Shown here in pieces: positions 53,642-62,690 of a stretch of DNA of 64,000 nt. The DNA comes from Deltaproteobacteria bacterium (GTDB lineage Bacteria > Myxococcota_A > Polyangia > GCA-2747355): NCBI GenBank assembly GCA_020633415.1, contig JACKDQ010000007.1:62001-126000 (forward strand). The letters run 5' to 3'. The notes beneath the pieces are model-generated. The model had not been told where the DNA came from, did not search any database, and saw only the letters and a list, made by a program, of their open reading frames with translations. The position numbers were made by a program, and so were the translations under genes. Within the stretch, counting starts at the first letter, position 1; every line of letters starts with the position of its first letter.

Positions 53642-54802
53642 ATGAAACGCCCAAGCTTACTGATTTTGCCGGTAGCGCTGCTTTGCAGTGCGGCGCTCGT
53701 GATGTGTAACGACAACGGTAGTCAAACGCCCAAGTTGGACTTCGGTAACCCGTTCGACTCGTCGTCGCCCTGCGGCCCTTGTGGCACGTGCTGCTCGGGG
53801 ACGGTCTGTGCGCAGCAAGTCTCGGCGACCAGCTGCGGTTTTGGTGGGCAGAAATGCGAAGTCTGCGCCACGGGTCAGGAGTGCATCAACGGCGAGTGTA
53901 AGGTGCCCGATCCCTGTGGTGCCTGTCCGAAGGGCTGTTGCGACAAGGTGACCAAGGAATGCAAAGGGCAAACCAACGACAGCTGTGGCATCGCCCGCGC
54001 CGAGTGCACCAGCTGCGCCCAGATCCAGAAGGTCTGCGATACCGAGAAGGGCAAATGCGTTGAAAAGGTTCCCGACCGCTATATGGTGCGCTTGGATGAG
54101 GCGACGATCGATACCTCCCAGGACATCCCGTTCGTTGAGCTGACCTTTGGCACCGACAAGCTGCTCGGCCGTCCGGTCGAGCAAGGAAAAGCCCCCAAGT
54201 GGAACGATCCGATGCTGATCGCTACCACCGACGAGCTGCTGACGACCAAACTTCAGTTTCACGTGCTCGACGCCGACTGTGGGCTCAAGGGTGCGAATGA
54301 CGACCTCGGGACCTGCGAGGTTCAGCTAACGCAAAGCGACCTCAGCGCCGGCAAGATCGAGTTCAGCGGCTGTCAAAAGGGCGCAGATGGCACGGTCACC
54401 AAGCTGGTGCTCTCGTTGATCAAGGTCCAGCCGGGCGATGTCGCCGTCTTCATTAAGAGCCTGACCCATCATGAGGGCTGTTGGCCCAACGCCTGCGACA
54501 TCCAAATGACGGCCAAGGGCAAGCCGGGCGATACCGAGACCGGCGTGCATTGGCAACAGCCCAAGGGAACGCCCACTGACTTTGGTGCCCGTGGCAACTT
54601 GCTCTGGCTGACCAAGGTCTCCGAGCTGACCGACGGTATCGAGTTCGCGGTTTACGACTACGACTGCAGCAACGCGGCCGATCTGCTCGGTAAATCTTGC
54701 ACGATCTCCTTCACCCCCCAGGAGATCGCGCAGGGCAGTCGTACGGTAGCCAACTGCGACACCCAGGTTACCAAGATGGAGTTCGAGTTCGTCAACTACT
54801 AG
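53642..54802 (+). CDS. exported Cys-rich protein with two C2-like beta-domains
   Basis: 386 residues. The N-terminal SLLILPVALLCSAALVMC is a signal segment; Cys22 is preceded by Met, which is a poor lipobox. Residues ~40-140 contain many Cys in CxxC and CC groups (CGPCGTCC, CGACPKGCC, TSCAQIQKVC), like disulfide-rich stalks of secreted myxobacterial proteins. Two similar beta-rich units follow at ~145-260 and ~285-386, each with a Tyr/His-val-x-Asp-x-Asp-Cys element (HVLDADCG and AVYDYDCS), suggesting C2-like domains. Function unknown; probably cell-surface exposed. Confidence 0.72.
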   Translation: MKRPSLLILPVALLCSAALVMCNDNGSQTPKLDFGNPFDSSSPCGPCGTCCSGTVCAQQVSATSCGFGGQKCEVCATGQECINGECKVPDPCGACPKGCCDKVTKECKGQTNDSCGIARAECTSCAQIQKVCDTEKGKCVEKVPDRYMVRLDEATIDTSQDIPFVELTFGTDKLLGRPVEQGKAPKWNDPMLIATTDELLTTKLQFHVLDADCGLKGANDDLGTCEVQLTQSDLSAGKIEFSGCQKGADGTVTKLVLSLIKVQPGDVAVFIKSLTHHEGCWPNACDIQMTAKGKPGDTETGVHWQQPKGTPTDFGARGNLLWLTKVSELTDGIEFAVYDYDCSNAADLLGKSCTISFTPQEIAQGSRTVANCDTQVTKMEFEFVNY

Positions 54803-54843
54803 CGAGCTCCCGCCAGTGCTCGGGTTTGAGCTCGAGCGCTGGC

Positions 54844-55356
54844 CTATCCCCAAAGCTCACGCAGCACGGCACCGATGGCGATGCCGATCACGGCGCCTAG
54901 CACCACTAGCCGACCGACAGCACGATGCTTCGGCGAAGGAAACGATATTCGCTGAAGCGTCTGTTGGTCAGCATCGACCAGCAGTAGTTCATCGACATCG
55001 AAGGCCAGTGCGTACTCCAGCAACTGTCGTCGCGTTTCGGCGAGGGTTGGGCGCGCCGCTTTGCCGGTCTTGACCTCGACCAGCGCGAGGGTTCGCCCGC
55101 GTCGGGCGAGGAGATCGGCACGGACGCTGATCTCCTGCGGTTGTCCGTCGATGCTGAGTGTGTACTGTCCGTCGGGCTGCTCGATCAGCGCACGATAGCC
55201 GTGATCGCGCAGAATCTCGGGGGCACGGGCCTCGGCCTGCCGACCATGCAGCATGCGCGCGAGGCGTCGTCGGCGTCGATAGATCGACGCAGTGAGCGCC
55301 AGTAGCAACAGAAAGGCTGCGGCGAACAACAGCGACTGGCTGACGAGCTGAGTCAC
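54844..55356 (-). CDS. membrane-anchored nuclease-like protein (PD-(D/E)XK-type core)
   Basis: 170 residues. N-terminal membrane helix (SLLFAAAFLLLLALTASI), basic stop-transfer, then a domain with EISVRADLLARRG and LALVEVKTGKAARPT, matching the D...(E)xK core of restriction-like nucleases, including the Asp-then-Glu-x-Lys spacing. A second hydrophobic segment near the C-terminus (LVVLGAVIGIAIGAVL). Similar membrane-bound 'restriction endonuclease' proteins exist but have no settled function. Converges with the Cys-rich gene. Confidence 0.68.
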   Translation of the reverse strand: MTQLVSQSLLFAAAFLLLLALTASIYRRRRRLARMLHGRQAEARAPEILRDHGYRALIEQPDGQYTLSIDGQPQEISVRADLLARRGRTLALVEVKTGKAARPTLAETRRQLLEYALAFDVDELLLVDADQQTLQRISFPSPKHRAVGRLVVLGAVIGIAIGAVLRELWG

Positions 55357-55464
55357 GATCAGATCCTCGCGTAGGGCGCTTTCGCAGTCGTCGTTGTGCT
55401 GGCAGCGCGTTGTTGACCGCGAAGCATTAGCTGTTTACCTTCGCTACCCGATAGGAGGCTTTCA

Positions 55465-55860
55465 ATGTTACGCGCGATCGTTGCAGTGTTCTCGTTTTCT
55501 CTACTGTTGGCTGGTTGCCACCATCACCATGTTCACCAGCACTACTTCCACGGTAAACCGGGCATGCACGGCAAGCACGGCAAGTGCGGTGGCGGATTCC
55601 ATGGTCAGGGCTGCAAGCGCGGCTTCGGCTGCAAAGGCGGCCAGGGACCGGCCAGCCAGCCGACCGCTCAGCCTCAAGCGTTTTTCGACGCGCCACCGGC
55701 TGTGGGCAGCAAAGCGATGTGTCCGGTCAGCAAAGAGATCTTCACCGTCGCCGCAGATAGCCAGCGCGCGACCACGCCCGAGGGCAAGCACGTCGTGTTC
55801 TGTTGTCCGGGATGCAAAAAGAAGTTCGAGAAGGACCCCTCGGCGTTTAGCGCTCAGTAG
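55465..55860 (+). CDS. YHS-domain, His-rich lipoprotein
   Basis: 131 residues. Lipobox LLLAGC (Cys18), then a stretch rich in His, Gly and Cys (residues 19-60; HHHHVHQHYFHG and CGGGFHGQGCKRGFGC), a Pro/Gln linker, and a YHS domain at the C-terminus (AMCPVSKEIFTVA, KHVVFCCPGCKKKFEKDP). Both parts bind transition metals. A role in copper or heavy-metal handling at the cell surface is inferred. The SD-like AGGAGG precedes ATG 55465. A hairpin at 55879 ends the unit. Confidence 0.8.
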   Translation: MLRAIVAVFSFSLLLAGCHHHHVHQHYFHGKPGMHGKHGKCGGGFHGQGCKRGFGCKGGQGPASQPTAQPQAFFDAPPAVGSKAMCPVSKEIFTVAADSQRATTPEGKHVVFCCPGCKKKFEKDPSAFSAQ

Positions 55861-55878
55861 CGCAAACCGCGAGGGCTA

Positions 55879-55901
55879 GCAGGGTGCTTTCTGCACCCTG
55901 C
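55879..55901. terminator. hairpin between converging genes, terminator-like
   Basis: GCAGGGTGC, loop TTTCT, GCACCCTGC, a perfect 9-bp stem between the stops of the YHS lipoprotein and the E2-type gene. There is no U-run, so it may end transcription from either side only weakly or with Rho. Confidence 0.55.
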
Positions 55902-55917
55902 CAGAGCCGCATTAAGG

Positions 55918-56751
55918 CTAGAGCGCATCAAAGTGGTCGTAGGGGTGCTCGAGCCAAGCGCGCACCGTCTTCGACATCGTCGCCGCGTGATATCCGTCGA
56001 TAAATCGGTGGTCGAAGGTAGCGTTCAGTCGCATCACCTTCGCCGGTACGACCTTGCCGTCTTCGACGACTGGCGTGTCCTTGACCGCGCTGACGGCGAT
56101 TAGGATTGGTACGCGCGAATACGGGATCAGCGGTACGAATGCTGTGTCTAGGCCCAACGAGCCGACATTCGTCACCATCACCGAGCCAAAGGGATCGCGG
56201 GGAATGCCGAAGCGCGAGAGGTCTAAGTTCAGCCCCAGCGTGAGGAACGAGAGCGCGGAAAGCGCAGGTCCGATCAGCGGGCTGGGGATGCGGTCCATTA
56301 ACTTGCGGCTGCGCTCGAGGTGCGGATCACTGCGCTGACGAACCAGCTCGACCTTGGTCTGCACGTCGTCGACGAGTTCGACGAGGGTGCGCTCGGCGAC
56401 GTCATAGACGGTTACCCCTGAGAGGTCGACCTTGCCTTCGCCTTGGTCGGTCATCGCGACCTGCAGAAACACGCCGATGCGTTTGCGCAGGTAGATCCGC
56501 GAAAAGCGCAGCAAGGCGTTGGCGTCGGGGGTCTCTTTGAGCACCTGGGCGATCGCGCGCGCGACCAAGTGCGTGACGGTCAATCGTCGCCCTGTCTTCT
56601 GACGAAACTCTTCGATGTAGCGCAGCGCGCTGTCCATTCGCACATCGACCGAACCGTAGACCGATGGATCGCCGGTGGTGCGCCAGGTGCCCAACGCGAT
56701 CCGGCGAAAGGTCGACAGCCCGGTTTTGAGCTCGAGCTCGAGGTTCGGCAT
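55918..56751 (-). CDS. standalone E2-type acyltransferase domain protein
   Basis: 277 residues from ATG 56751, eight bases after the previous stop. It has only the catalytic fold of 2-oxoacid dehydrogenase E2 (and chloramphenicol acetyltransferase): LTVTHLVARAIAQVL (~60), RIGVFLQVAMTD, SVMVTNVGSLGLDTAFVPL (~190) and the active-site FDHRFIDG near 256-263 (HRxxDG). There is no lipoyl or E1/E3-binding domain, so it is not a normal E2 subunit. A CoA-dependent acyl transfer role is inferred. It is the last gene of the nucleotidase operon, an unusual place for this fold. Confidence 0.82.
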   Translation of the reverse strand: MPNLELELKTGLSTFRRIALGTWRTTGDPSVYGSVDVRMDSALRYIEEFRQKTGRRLTVTHLVARAIAQVLKETPDANALLRFSRIYLRKRIGVFLQVAMTDQGEGKVDLSGVTVYDVAERTLVELVDDVQTKVELVRQRSDPHLERSRKLMDRIPSPLIGPALSALSFLTLGLNLDLSRFGIPRDPFGSVMVTNVGSLGLDTAFVPLIPYSRVPILIAVSAVKDTPVVEDGKVVPAKVMRLNATFDHRFIDGYHAATMSKTVRAWLEHPYDHFDAL

Positions 56752-56758
56752 GCCTGTG

Positions 56759-58357
56759 CTAAAAGCGCGCCTGCATCTGCAGGCCGGCACCAAAGCGCAC
56801 CGAGTCGTCGAAGACGCGGGTGCGCGTCAAGTCTGGATTGACCACGAGGATCTCAGCATTTTCGTCGATCGTCACAAAGGCGAAAGCGACCAAAGTCAGC
56901 ATCTGCGAGGCGTACCAGCGCGCCGTGCCGCGGAACTGGAACAGCGGCACCGCCTCGGCGTCTTGCGGCAAGATCACACGCCGCCCGTTGCCGCGCACGA
57001 CGATCGTGTGTTTGCCGAGCAGCGTCGGAGGTGCGTTGCTGCCAACCTCTTTGGCCGTCAGCTCGGTGGTCACCGACGCAGGCACTTCGATGCCCGCTTG
57101 GATCCCGGGGGTCAGACCGATCTTCGGAAAGTGGTAGTCGAAGGCGACGGCTCCGAAGAAGTTCGGTTTGACTTGAACTTCGCTGGGAAAGGCCTCGAAG
57201 GCGACGAAGCTCGGCGTGTCGAGCAAGATGAACTCGAGGCTGCGATAGACGCCGGTAAGGTTGAAGCGCATGTAGTTGTACTGCAGTCGAAAGTCGACCG
57301 CTGCTGCGCTGGCCCATTGAGCCGTCGTTGCGCCGAAGGTTTCACGATCAGCCAAGACCTGGGCGACGGCGGTTCCCTCGGCGGAGATGCGCCAGCTCAG
57401 CTTGCTATCAGCTTTGTAGGTCGGTCGGCGTGAAAGGCCCTCGAGGTAGTCGGGGTCGTTGCGCACCAAGCGCAGGTCCGATGAAAGACCGACCTTGAGA
57501 CCACGTCCGTAGGCCAGCCGAGCCGAGAAACCCGAGGCGGTTACCGTCTCGCCGGCGACGTCTTTGATCGGGTTTTCGCCGACCTGAATATGCCCGGCGG
57601 AGAAGTCGATCGAAAGCCCATCGACTGGCTGGACGCCCATACCCGCTAGCACACCGTAGAAGCTTTCCTGCTGCTCGGTGGTGATCGTTAGACCTTGTTC
57701 GTCCTTGGACTCTTCGGGCGCGGTTTGGGCGCGAACGATCTTCATGCCCGCCCACCAGTAAAAGCGACCGTGGTTGCCACCCAGTTTGAATGCCGGCGTG
57801 GGGCCCTTCTGGCGCGCGAAGATCCGGGTGCCACCCCAAGTCAAATCGTAAAGGTAGCCGACGCGGAAGCGGTCGCCTTGCAGCGGAAATACCACGAGGT
57901 CAAGAAACTCTTTGCCTTTGCGATCGGCATCGAGCGCGTAAGCCAAACGGATATAAGAGCTATCGTCGGAAAACACGCGGTCAACGCGCGGAGAAGACGA
58001 CTCGAGTTCGCCCAGGTCGATCTCGATCGAAGCTGCAGCCTCGGTGATCAGCCCCGGAAAAATGCCGTCCACCTTGCGGTAGAGCACCAGGTGAATCTGA
58101 TTCTCGCGGCCCGACGTTGCCAGGTCGAGGTTGTCGAACGAGAGCTCGTATCCTTCGCGGTCGCCGATGCCGAAGCGTGGGCTGTCGGGCACCTGCTCGC
58201 CGGCGCTTTTGAGGAAGTTGTCATCGCCGATGGTGAAGGTGATTCGCGTATCGATGAAGTCACCAGCATGTGCCGTCGAGCAGAGCAGGGCTCCTGCGAG
58301 CAGACAAGTCGCTGCGCGTATCAAGCGTTGCGATGCAATGCGCGAGAGGATCAACAT
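56759..58357 (-). CDS. predicted outer-membrane beta-barrel protein
   Basis: 532 residues from ATG 58357 with an AAAGG SD seven bases upstream and a clean signal peptide (RLIRAATCLLAGALLCSTAHA). ATG 58390, overlapping the previous gene as ATGA, is the alternative. The mature part shows alternating hydrophobic and polar residues throughout (FRLQYNYMRFNLTGVYRSLE, ARWYASQMLTLVAFAFVTI) and ends in Phe (GAGLQMQARF), as outer-membrane barrels do. No family is recognised; about sixteen or more strands would fit the length. The operon position suggests a transport or anchoring partner for the two lipoproteins upstream. Confidence 0.78.
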   Translation of the reverse strand: MLILSRIASQRLIRAATCLLAGALLCSTAHAGDFIDTRITFTIGDDNFLKSAGEQVPDSPRFGIGDREGYELSFDNLDLATSGRENQIHLVLYRKVDGIFPGLITEAAASIEIDLGELESSSPRVDRVFSDDSSYIRLAYALDADRKGKEFLDLVVFPLQGDRFRVGYLYDLTWGGTRIFARQKGPTPAFKLGGNHGRFYWWAGMKIVRAQTAPEESKDEQGLTITTEQQESFYGVLAGMGVQPVDGLSIDFSAGHIQVGENPIKDVAGETVTASGFSARLAYGRGLKVGLSSDLRLVRNDPDYLEGLSRRPTYKADSKLSWRISAEGTAVAQVLADRETFGATTAQWASAAAVDFRLQYNYMRFNLTGVYRSLEFILLDTPSFVAFEAFPSEVQVKPNFFGAVAFDYHFPKIGLTPGIQAGIEVPASVTTELTAKEVGSNAPPTLLGKHTIVVRGNGRRVILPQDAEAVPLFQFRGTARWYASQMLTLVAFAFVTIDENAEILVVNPDLTRTRVFDDSVRFGAGLQMQARF

Positions 58358-58386
58358 GTCGAAGCCTTTCTTTGGAGTTCGGCGTG

Positions 58387-59979
58387 TCATTGGATTTTGC
58401 AGTCTGCGCAGTCGGAGCTGCGGCGTGGTTCGACGATCCAAGCGGGTCGTCCGAAGTTGAGGTGACGCATCGTACCGACCAGCTTGCCAATTTCGCGGCC
58501 CTTCGCCGCCGTCGGGTCGAAGTTTGGCGCCGAGCCTGTGGTGGTCACCGAGACTTCACGGAGTTGGTCGGTGCCGTCGACGAAGTGCACGGTCCACTGA
58601 CCGAAACGACGGTAGGTTTCGGCGACCACGCAGCGTGGGTCGTCACCACAGTCGTTTGAGCAATCGGACTCGGCCTTGATGCTAAAGTCGACGATCCCGT
58701 CGCCATTGCTGTCGCAGACTCGCAACTCGGTGAAGATCCGCACCGGGTTCTTCGCTGCGGTACTGCAGCGACCGGTCGCTCGATTGCAGGTGCCGCCGTC
58801 AGTGCAGTCGGTGTCCGCGGAACAGCTGGAGAGCTGAATCAGCGCAGACTCGAAGCGCTCGGCATCGCGCAGTCGGTTATCCCAGAGCGAACGCTTGGTG
58901 CCGTCGTCGATCACCATCCGGGTTAGCTCGACCGGTGTGTTGGCCAGGCCTTCGATCGCCAGCCGACAAGCGCGCTCGCGGGCTGCGCGAGCATTTGCAC
59001 CCTCATTGGCCGGAGCGGCGCATAGGCTCAGGCCGGTGTTGGCAGCTAGTTGGCCACAATACGCGGCATCGCCTTTCTTCCAGGTTGGCTTGCCGATTTC
59101 GGTGTAGCCGAAGAACTCATCGACCGAGCCGTCAAGCTGAACGAGGCAGTCGCCTTCGTAGAGGTTGGCCGGTGTGCTGAAGTTGAACGCGAACACGCTG
59201 CGGTACGAGAGGCCGAGCGGGTCGATGACGAAGTTGTTACCTTGGTACTTCACGCCATCGAAATCGGTGAGGTACATGCCGTCGACACCGACGCGGGTAA
59301 CGAGCATAAAACCGCGGTCGATGGTGACGCGCGTGCCAAAAAGTGGCGATTCGTCGTCACCGCCAGCCTGAATTGGGGCCTGCACGTCAGAGATCCGCGG
59401 GTTGGCGAAGAAAATCGGTCCGCTCGCACCGCTGGCGCCCGTTCCGCCCGATTCGTCGTCATCATTTGCCGCGAAGCAGCCGCGGTCCCCGGCGGTGCTA
59501 TTCGCGCCGCCGCCGGTTCCGGGGAAGTCGACGAAGCCGTCGCCGTCGTCGTCGATGCCGTTGATACACGCCGCGTTGCCGGGGTCCGTTAGTCGCGGTA
59601 CGTAACCTTCTTCGCTGGCGACGATGCGCACAGTCCCGTAGGCTTGCTTGAAGCGGACGGTGACGTTGCGTGCCTCGCCGTTTTCCAGTTTCGTGACGCG
59701 CGTCGCGGGATCGATCAGGCCCGAGGGCCGGACATCGAGCACCACCCAGCCGCTGAATTGGCGATCGAGTTGGTTCGGTGCGTCGTCGCGGCGGGCGAAG
59801 ATGTCGACGCTGACGTCGGTGGAGTTGTTGGAAAACGGTAGCGGCTGCTCGGCGGTGCCAATGCTTTGGCCACCGAGCAGGCGGACATCAAACGAGCCAA
59901 CCTCAAACGGGATCGTGCGCGTGTCTTGGCAAGCGACGAGCGCCAAGGCGATCGTGAAAAGCAGTTTGCGTTTCATCAT
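58387..59979 (-). CDS. exported lipoprotein with Asp/Gly- and Cys-rich segments
   Basis: 530 residues. Lipobox LALVAC (Cys17). A beta-rich N-terminal part is followed by an Asp/Gly stretch resembling a calcium-binding repeat (NGIDDDGDGFVDFPG, then CFAANDDDESGG), and later a Cys-x-x-Asp patch (SSCSADTDCTDGGTCNRATG) and SNDCGDDPRCV. These features are typical of surface proteins in Myxococcota. ATG 59979 forms ATGATGA with the stop of the nucleotidase gene, so the two are coupled. Function unknown; its neighbours suggest a part of the same surface complex. Confidence 0.78.
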   Translation of the reverse strand: MMKRKLLFTIALALVACQDTRTIPFEVGSFDVRLLGGQSIGTAEQPLPFSNNSTDVSVDIFARRDDAPNQLDRQFSGWVVLDVRPSGLIDPATRVTKLENGEARNVTVRFKQAYGTVRIVASEEGYVPRLTDPGNAACINGIDDDGDGFVDFPGTGGGANSTAGDRGCFAANDDDESGGTGASGASGPIFFANPRISDVQAPIQAGGDDESPLFGTRVTIDRGFMLVTRVGVDGMYLTDFDGVKYQGNNFVIDPLGLSYRSVFAFNFSTPANLYEGDCLVQLDGSVDEFFGYTEIGKPTWKKGDAAYCGQLAANTGLSLCAAPANEGANARAARERACRLAIEGLANTPVELTRMVIDDGTKRSLWDNRLRDAERFESALIQLSSCSADTDCTDGGTCNRATGRCSTAAKNPVRIFTELRVCDSNGDGIVDFSIKAESDCSNDCGDDPRCVVAETYRRFGQWTVHFVDGTDQLREVSVTTTGSAPNFDPTAAKGREIGKLVGTMRHLNFGRPAWIVEPRRSSDCADCKIQ

Positions 59980-62690
59980 TCCGGCCACGGTTCGAAGGGG
60001 TTAGGCGACCCGGTGGAGGCCTTGAAGATCCGCTGTAGCCGACCGTCCTCGCGGGCATTGATGCAGGGCAACGTCACGCAGCGCATCGCAGCGTGGACCC
60101 GGCCGAGGGCGTCGCAGCGCGCCTTGTTTTGAACAGTTTCGCAATCGACCAGCACTTTGGATGCCAGCCCTTGGCAACGCGTCAAGCCGTTGCGCAGGCA
60201 GAAGCCGTTGGTGCAGGTTTCGCCCGAACCGCAGTCGCTCTTGGTCGCGCACTGGCAGGATAGATCGGCGCAACGCAGATAGCCGTTATACCCGGCCTTC
60301 GACGGCGGATCGTTGGTCGCGTCGCTACGCTTTTCGAGCTCTTTGCGGAACTCCAACAATCCAGCGCGGACATCGTTGGGGGTGTCGCCCTTGGCGACGT
60401 CTTCGAGTTCCTTGAGCCGCTTCTCATCCGCTTCTGTGACGAGGAACGTGCGCGATTGGCCGATCAGCGATCCGGTCGGTGTTGAGCGCTCACCGCATGC
60501 GGGCATCGACCGCATGAAGTCGACGGCTGCTTGGCGCAACGAGATGCCGAGGTTCTGCTGGGTGGTGTTGCGCTCGAGCACCTGGAAGCCACTGCCGCCC
60601 GTGGCGATGTAGTCGTTGGTGGCCAGCTTGAACGAGCGCGCGCATGACCCGCGCGTCGTGCCGTCCTCGAGCTCTACGCCGATCGGTGCCCAGCAGCGCT
60701 TATAGTCGCCGAACTCGGGGTGGAGTTGCCCGGTGCAGATCTCGCCGATCTGTTGGTTCTCCTTGCCACTGCAGGCGGCGCGTTGAGCGGCCTGCACGGC
60801 GGCTGGTGCGCCGCTGTCGACCTTGCAGGTGTCGCAGTCAGCGTCGACCTTACAGGGGCGTCCGGTTCCCCCTACGGTGACGCGCTGCGCGCAGGCCTCT
60901 CCGTCGTATTTGGCTCCTGCGCTCAGGCAAGTGTTGCCGCCGTCGCCTGCGCAGCCGCCGCAGTTGAGCACCGCGGTGATCCCTGCGACCTGGGCCTGGC
61001 TTTGGCAGCCGCGATTCGTCGAGCGCTGGGTGATGAAGTCCATCAGCTCCTGAACTTCAAATCCCGAGAGGTACATCACCGCGATCGCGTTTTCGAAGGG
61101 AAAGACGTTGGTCATCTGTTCCCGATCGATGGGACCGATTACCAGGTCTGACCGGATGCCCAACGAGTTGGTCACCGCGAAGTCGGCCCAGACTTGGTTC
61201 CGCAGCTGCATCGCGTCGGCGACAATATTGCCGACCTGGCTGTCTCCCGAGCCCGTGGAAAAGCGGCGCACGCGGGCCGAGGTATAGCCGATCAACTGTG
61301 TCAGCTTCTCTTGGCGATTGAGCTCGACGACGTAGGGCTCGATCAAGCGCAACATCTTTGGATCCTCGGGGATCGTCGCGTCGATCGGGATCAGCTTATA
61401 GCTGTGGGCGAGAACTTCCCAGTCGTCGTCGCCACCGTTGCGACCAACGCAGCGCCGTGGCCGCTTGGTGATGCAGTTGCCGGCAGCGTCGAAAGCAGTA
61501 CAGACCTCCCGAGCCTCGAGCCGCGTGCACTGGCGCACCGTAACCTGCAGTCGTCCAGCGAACTTGAGGAACGCTCCCGAGTGGACGAGCACAACGTTGC
61601 GCGGGTGGCAGCCGCGCTTCTCGAGGCGCTCGATATCGTGGTCGAGCTCGGCGAGGCGTTGCTTGTAGCGGCTGCTCTCGGTCTCTTGCTTGCAGGCGGC
61701 GATTACCTCGGTCTTGCAGTCCGCCTCGCACTGAGCGGCGGCGGCGGGATCTTTTGTACTGCAAGCATTCTGTGCCTGGCAGGCCGTCTCGGCCTGGCGC
61801 AGCTTCTCTTCGGTGTCGCAGATGTAGCGATCGCGTTCGCGTTGCAGTTTGGCGATGTCGCAATCCTGGATCACGTTCGGCGGGTCGAGGGCGATGTGCA
61901 GGTGTCCGCCGAAGACGATGTCGAGTCCCTCTACGCGGGGGATGACATCGAGATCGTCGTGGTAACCGATGTGGCCGATCGAGACGACCAGGTCGACCTG
62001 TGGCCTTAGGAAGTCGACGTAGGATTGCAGCGTATCGACGGTATGCAGTGGGGTAATGCCCATCGAGTTGCCGCCCTTGAACACCGAGCGCATCGAGCCC
62101 AGGTTTCCCAGGCCGATGATGCCCACGCGCAGCCCCTTCATGTTGACGATCGTATAGGGCTCAGTGATCAGGCCCGTGTCGGCATTGCCTTCGAGCGTCG
62201 GCGGTTCGAGCAGATAGTTGACCGCCAGCATCGGAAAATTGGCGAAAGCGCGCGCTTGGCTGACGAGGTGTGCCGAGCCATTATCGAACTCGTGGTTGCC
62301 GATGGCGAACGCATCGACGCCGAGCTGGGTTAGCGCCATGAACTCGGGCTCACCGGCGAACACGTTAAAGATCGGTGCGCCCTGGAAGGCGTCGCCGGTT
62401 TCGACGTAGGCCACGCGCTCGTTGTTGTCGCGTTCCTGGCGGATGATCGTGCTCAGGCGCGCGATGCCGCCAAAGGGGCCGTTTTCCTGGAGCAGGCCGA
62501 GTTGGGCGTCGACTTCGCCAACGTCGAGCGGATAGGGCACGAGGCGCGAATGGATGTCGCCGGTGTGCATGAACACAAGCTCGACGTCATGGCCATCGAG
62601 GTCATAAAGATCAGTGCGCACCGTACAGCCGCTAGCGAAAAGTGTGGTGCACAAAAGCAGCAGGCCGCTTGGCCATCTGTACTTGAGCAT
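59976..62690 (-). CDS. 5'-nucleotidase/UshA-like metallophosphatase lipoprotein with Cys-rich inserts
   Basis: 904 residues. Lipobox LFASGC (Cys22). Metallophosphatase domain: FMHTGDIHSRL (~41-51), YVETGDAFQGAP (~94-105), AIGNHEFDNGS (~131-141), VSIGHIGYHDD and VFGGHLH (~263). A coiled-coil and Cys-rich insert (RQAETACQAQNACSTKDP) interrupts the region after it, so the enzyme is longer than the usual ~550. The C-terminal nucleotide-binding domain (NSLGIRSDLVIGPIDREQMT) is present. The end carries more Cys repeats. It would hydrolyse nucleotides or related phosphoesters at the cell surface. First gene of a four-gene operon. Confidence 0.87.
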   Translation of the reverse strand: MLKYRWPSGLLLLCTTLFASGCTVRTDLYDLDGHDVELVFMHTGDIHSRLVPYPLDVGEVDAQLGLLQENGPFGGIARLSTIIRQERDNNERVAYVETGDAFQGAPIFNVFAGEPEFMALTQLGVDAFAIGNHEFDNGSAHLVSQARAFANFPMLAVNYLLEPPTLEGNADTGLITEPYTIVNMKGLRVGIIGLGNLGSMRSVFKGGNSMGITPLHTVDTLQSYVDFLRPQVDLVVSIGHIGYHDDLDVIPRVEGLDIVFGGHLHIALDPPNVIQDCDIAKLQRERDRYICDTEEKLRQAETACQAQNACSTKDPAAAAQCEADCKTEVIAACKQETESSRYKQRLAELDHDIERLEKRGCHPRNVVLVHSGAFLKFAGRLQVTVRQCTRLEAREVCTAFDAAGNCITKRPRRCVGRNGGDDDWEVLAHSYKLIPIDATIPEDPKMLRLIEPYVVELNRQEKLTQLIGYTSARVRRFSTGSGDSQVGNIVADAMQLRNQVWADFAVTNSLGIRSDLVIGPIDREQMTNVFPFENAIAVMYLSGFEVQELMDFITQRSTNRGCQSQAQVAGITAVLNCGGCAGDGGNTCLSAGAKYDGEACAQRVTVGGTGRPCKVDADCDTCKVDSGAPAAVQAAQRAACSGKENQQIGEICTGQLHPEFGDYKRCWAPIGVELEDGTTRGSCARSFKLATNDYIATGGSGFQVLERNTTQQNLGISLRQAAVDFMRSMPACGERSTPTGSLIGQSRTFLVTEADEKRLKELEDVAKGDTPNDVRAGLLEFRKELEKRSDATNDPPSKAGYNGYLRCADLSCQCATKSDCGSGETCTNGFCLRNGLTRCQGLASKVLVDCETVQNKARCDALGRVHAAMRCVTLPCINAREDGRLQRIFKASTGSPNPFEPWPE

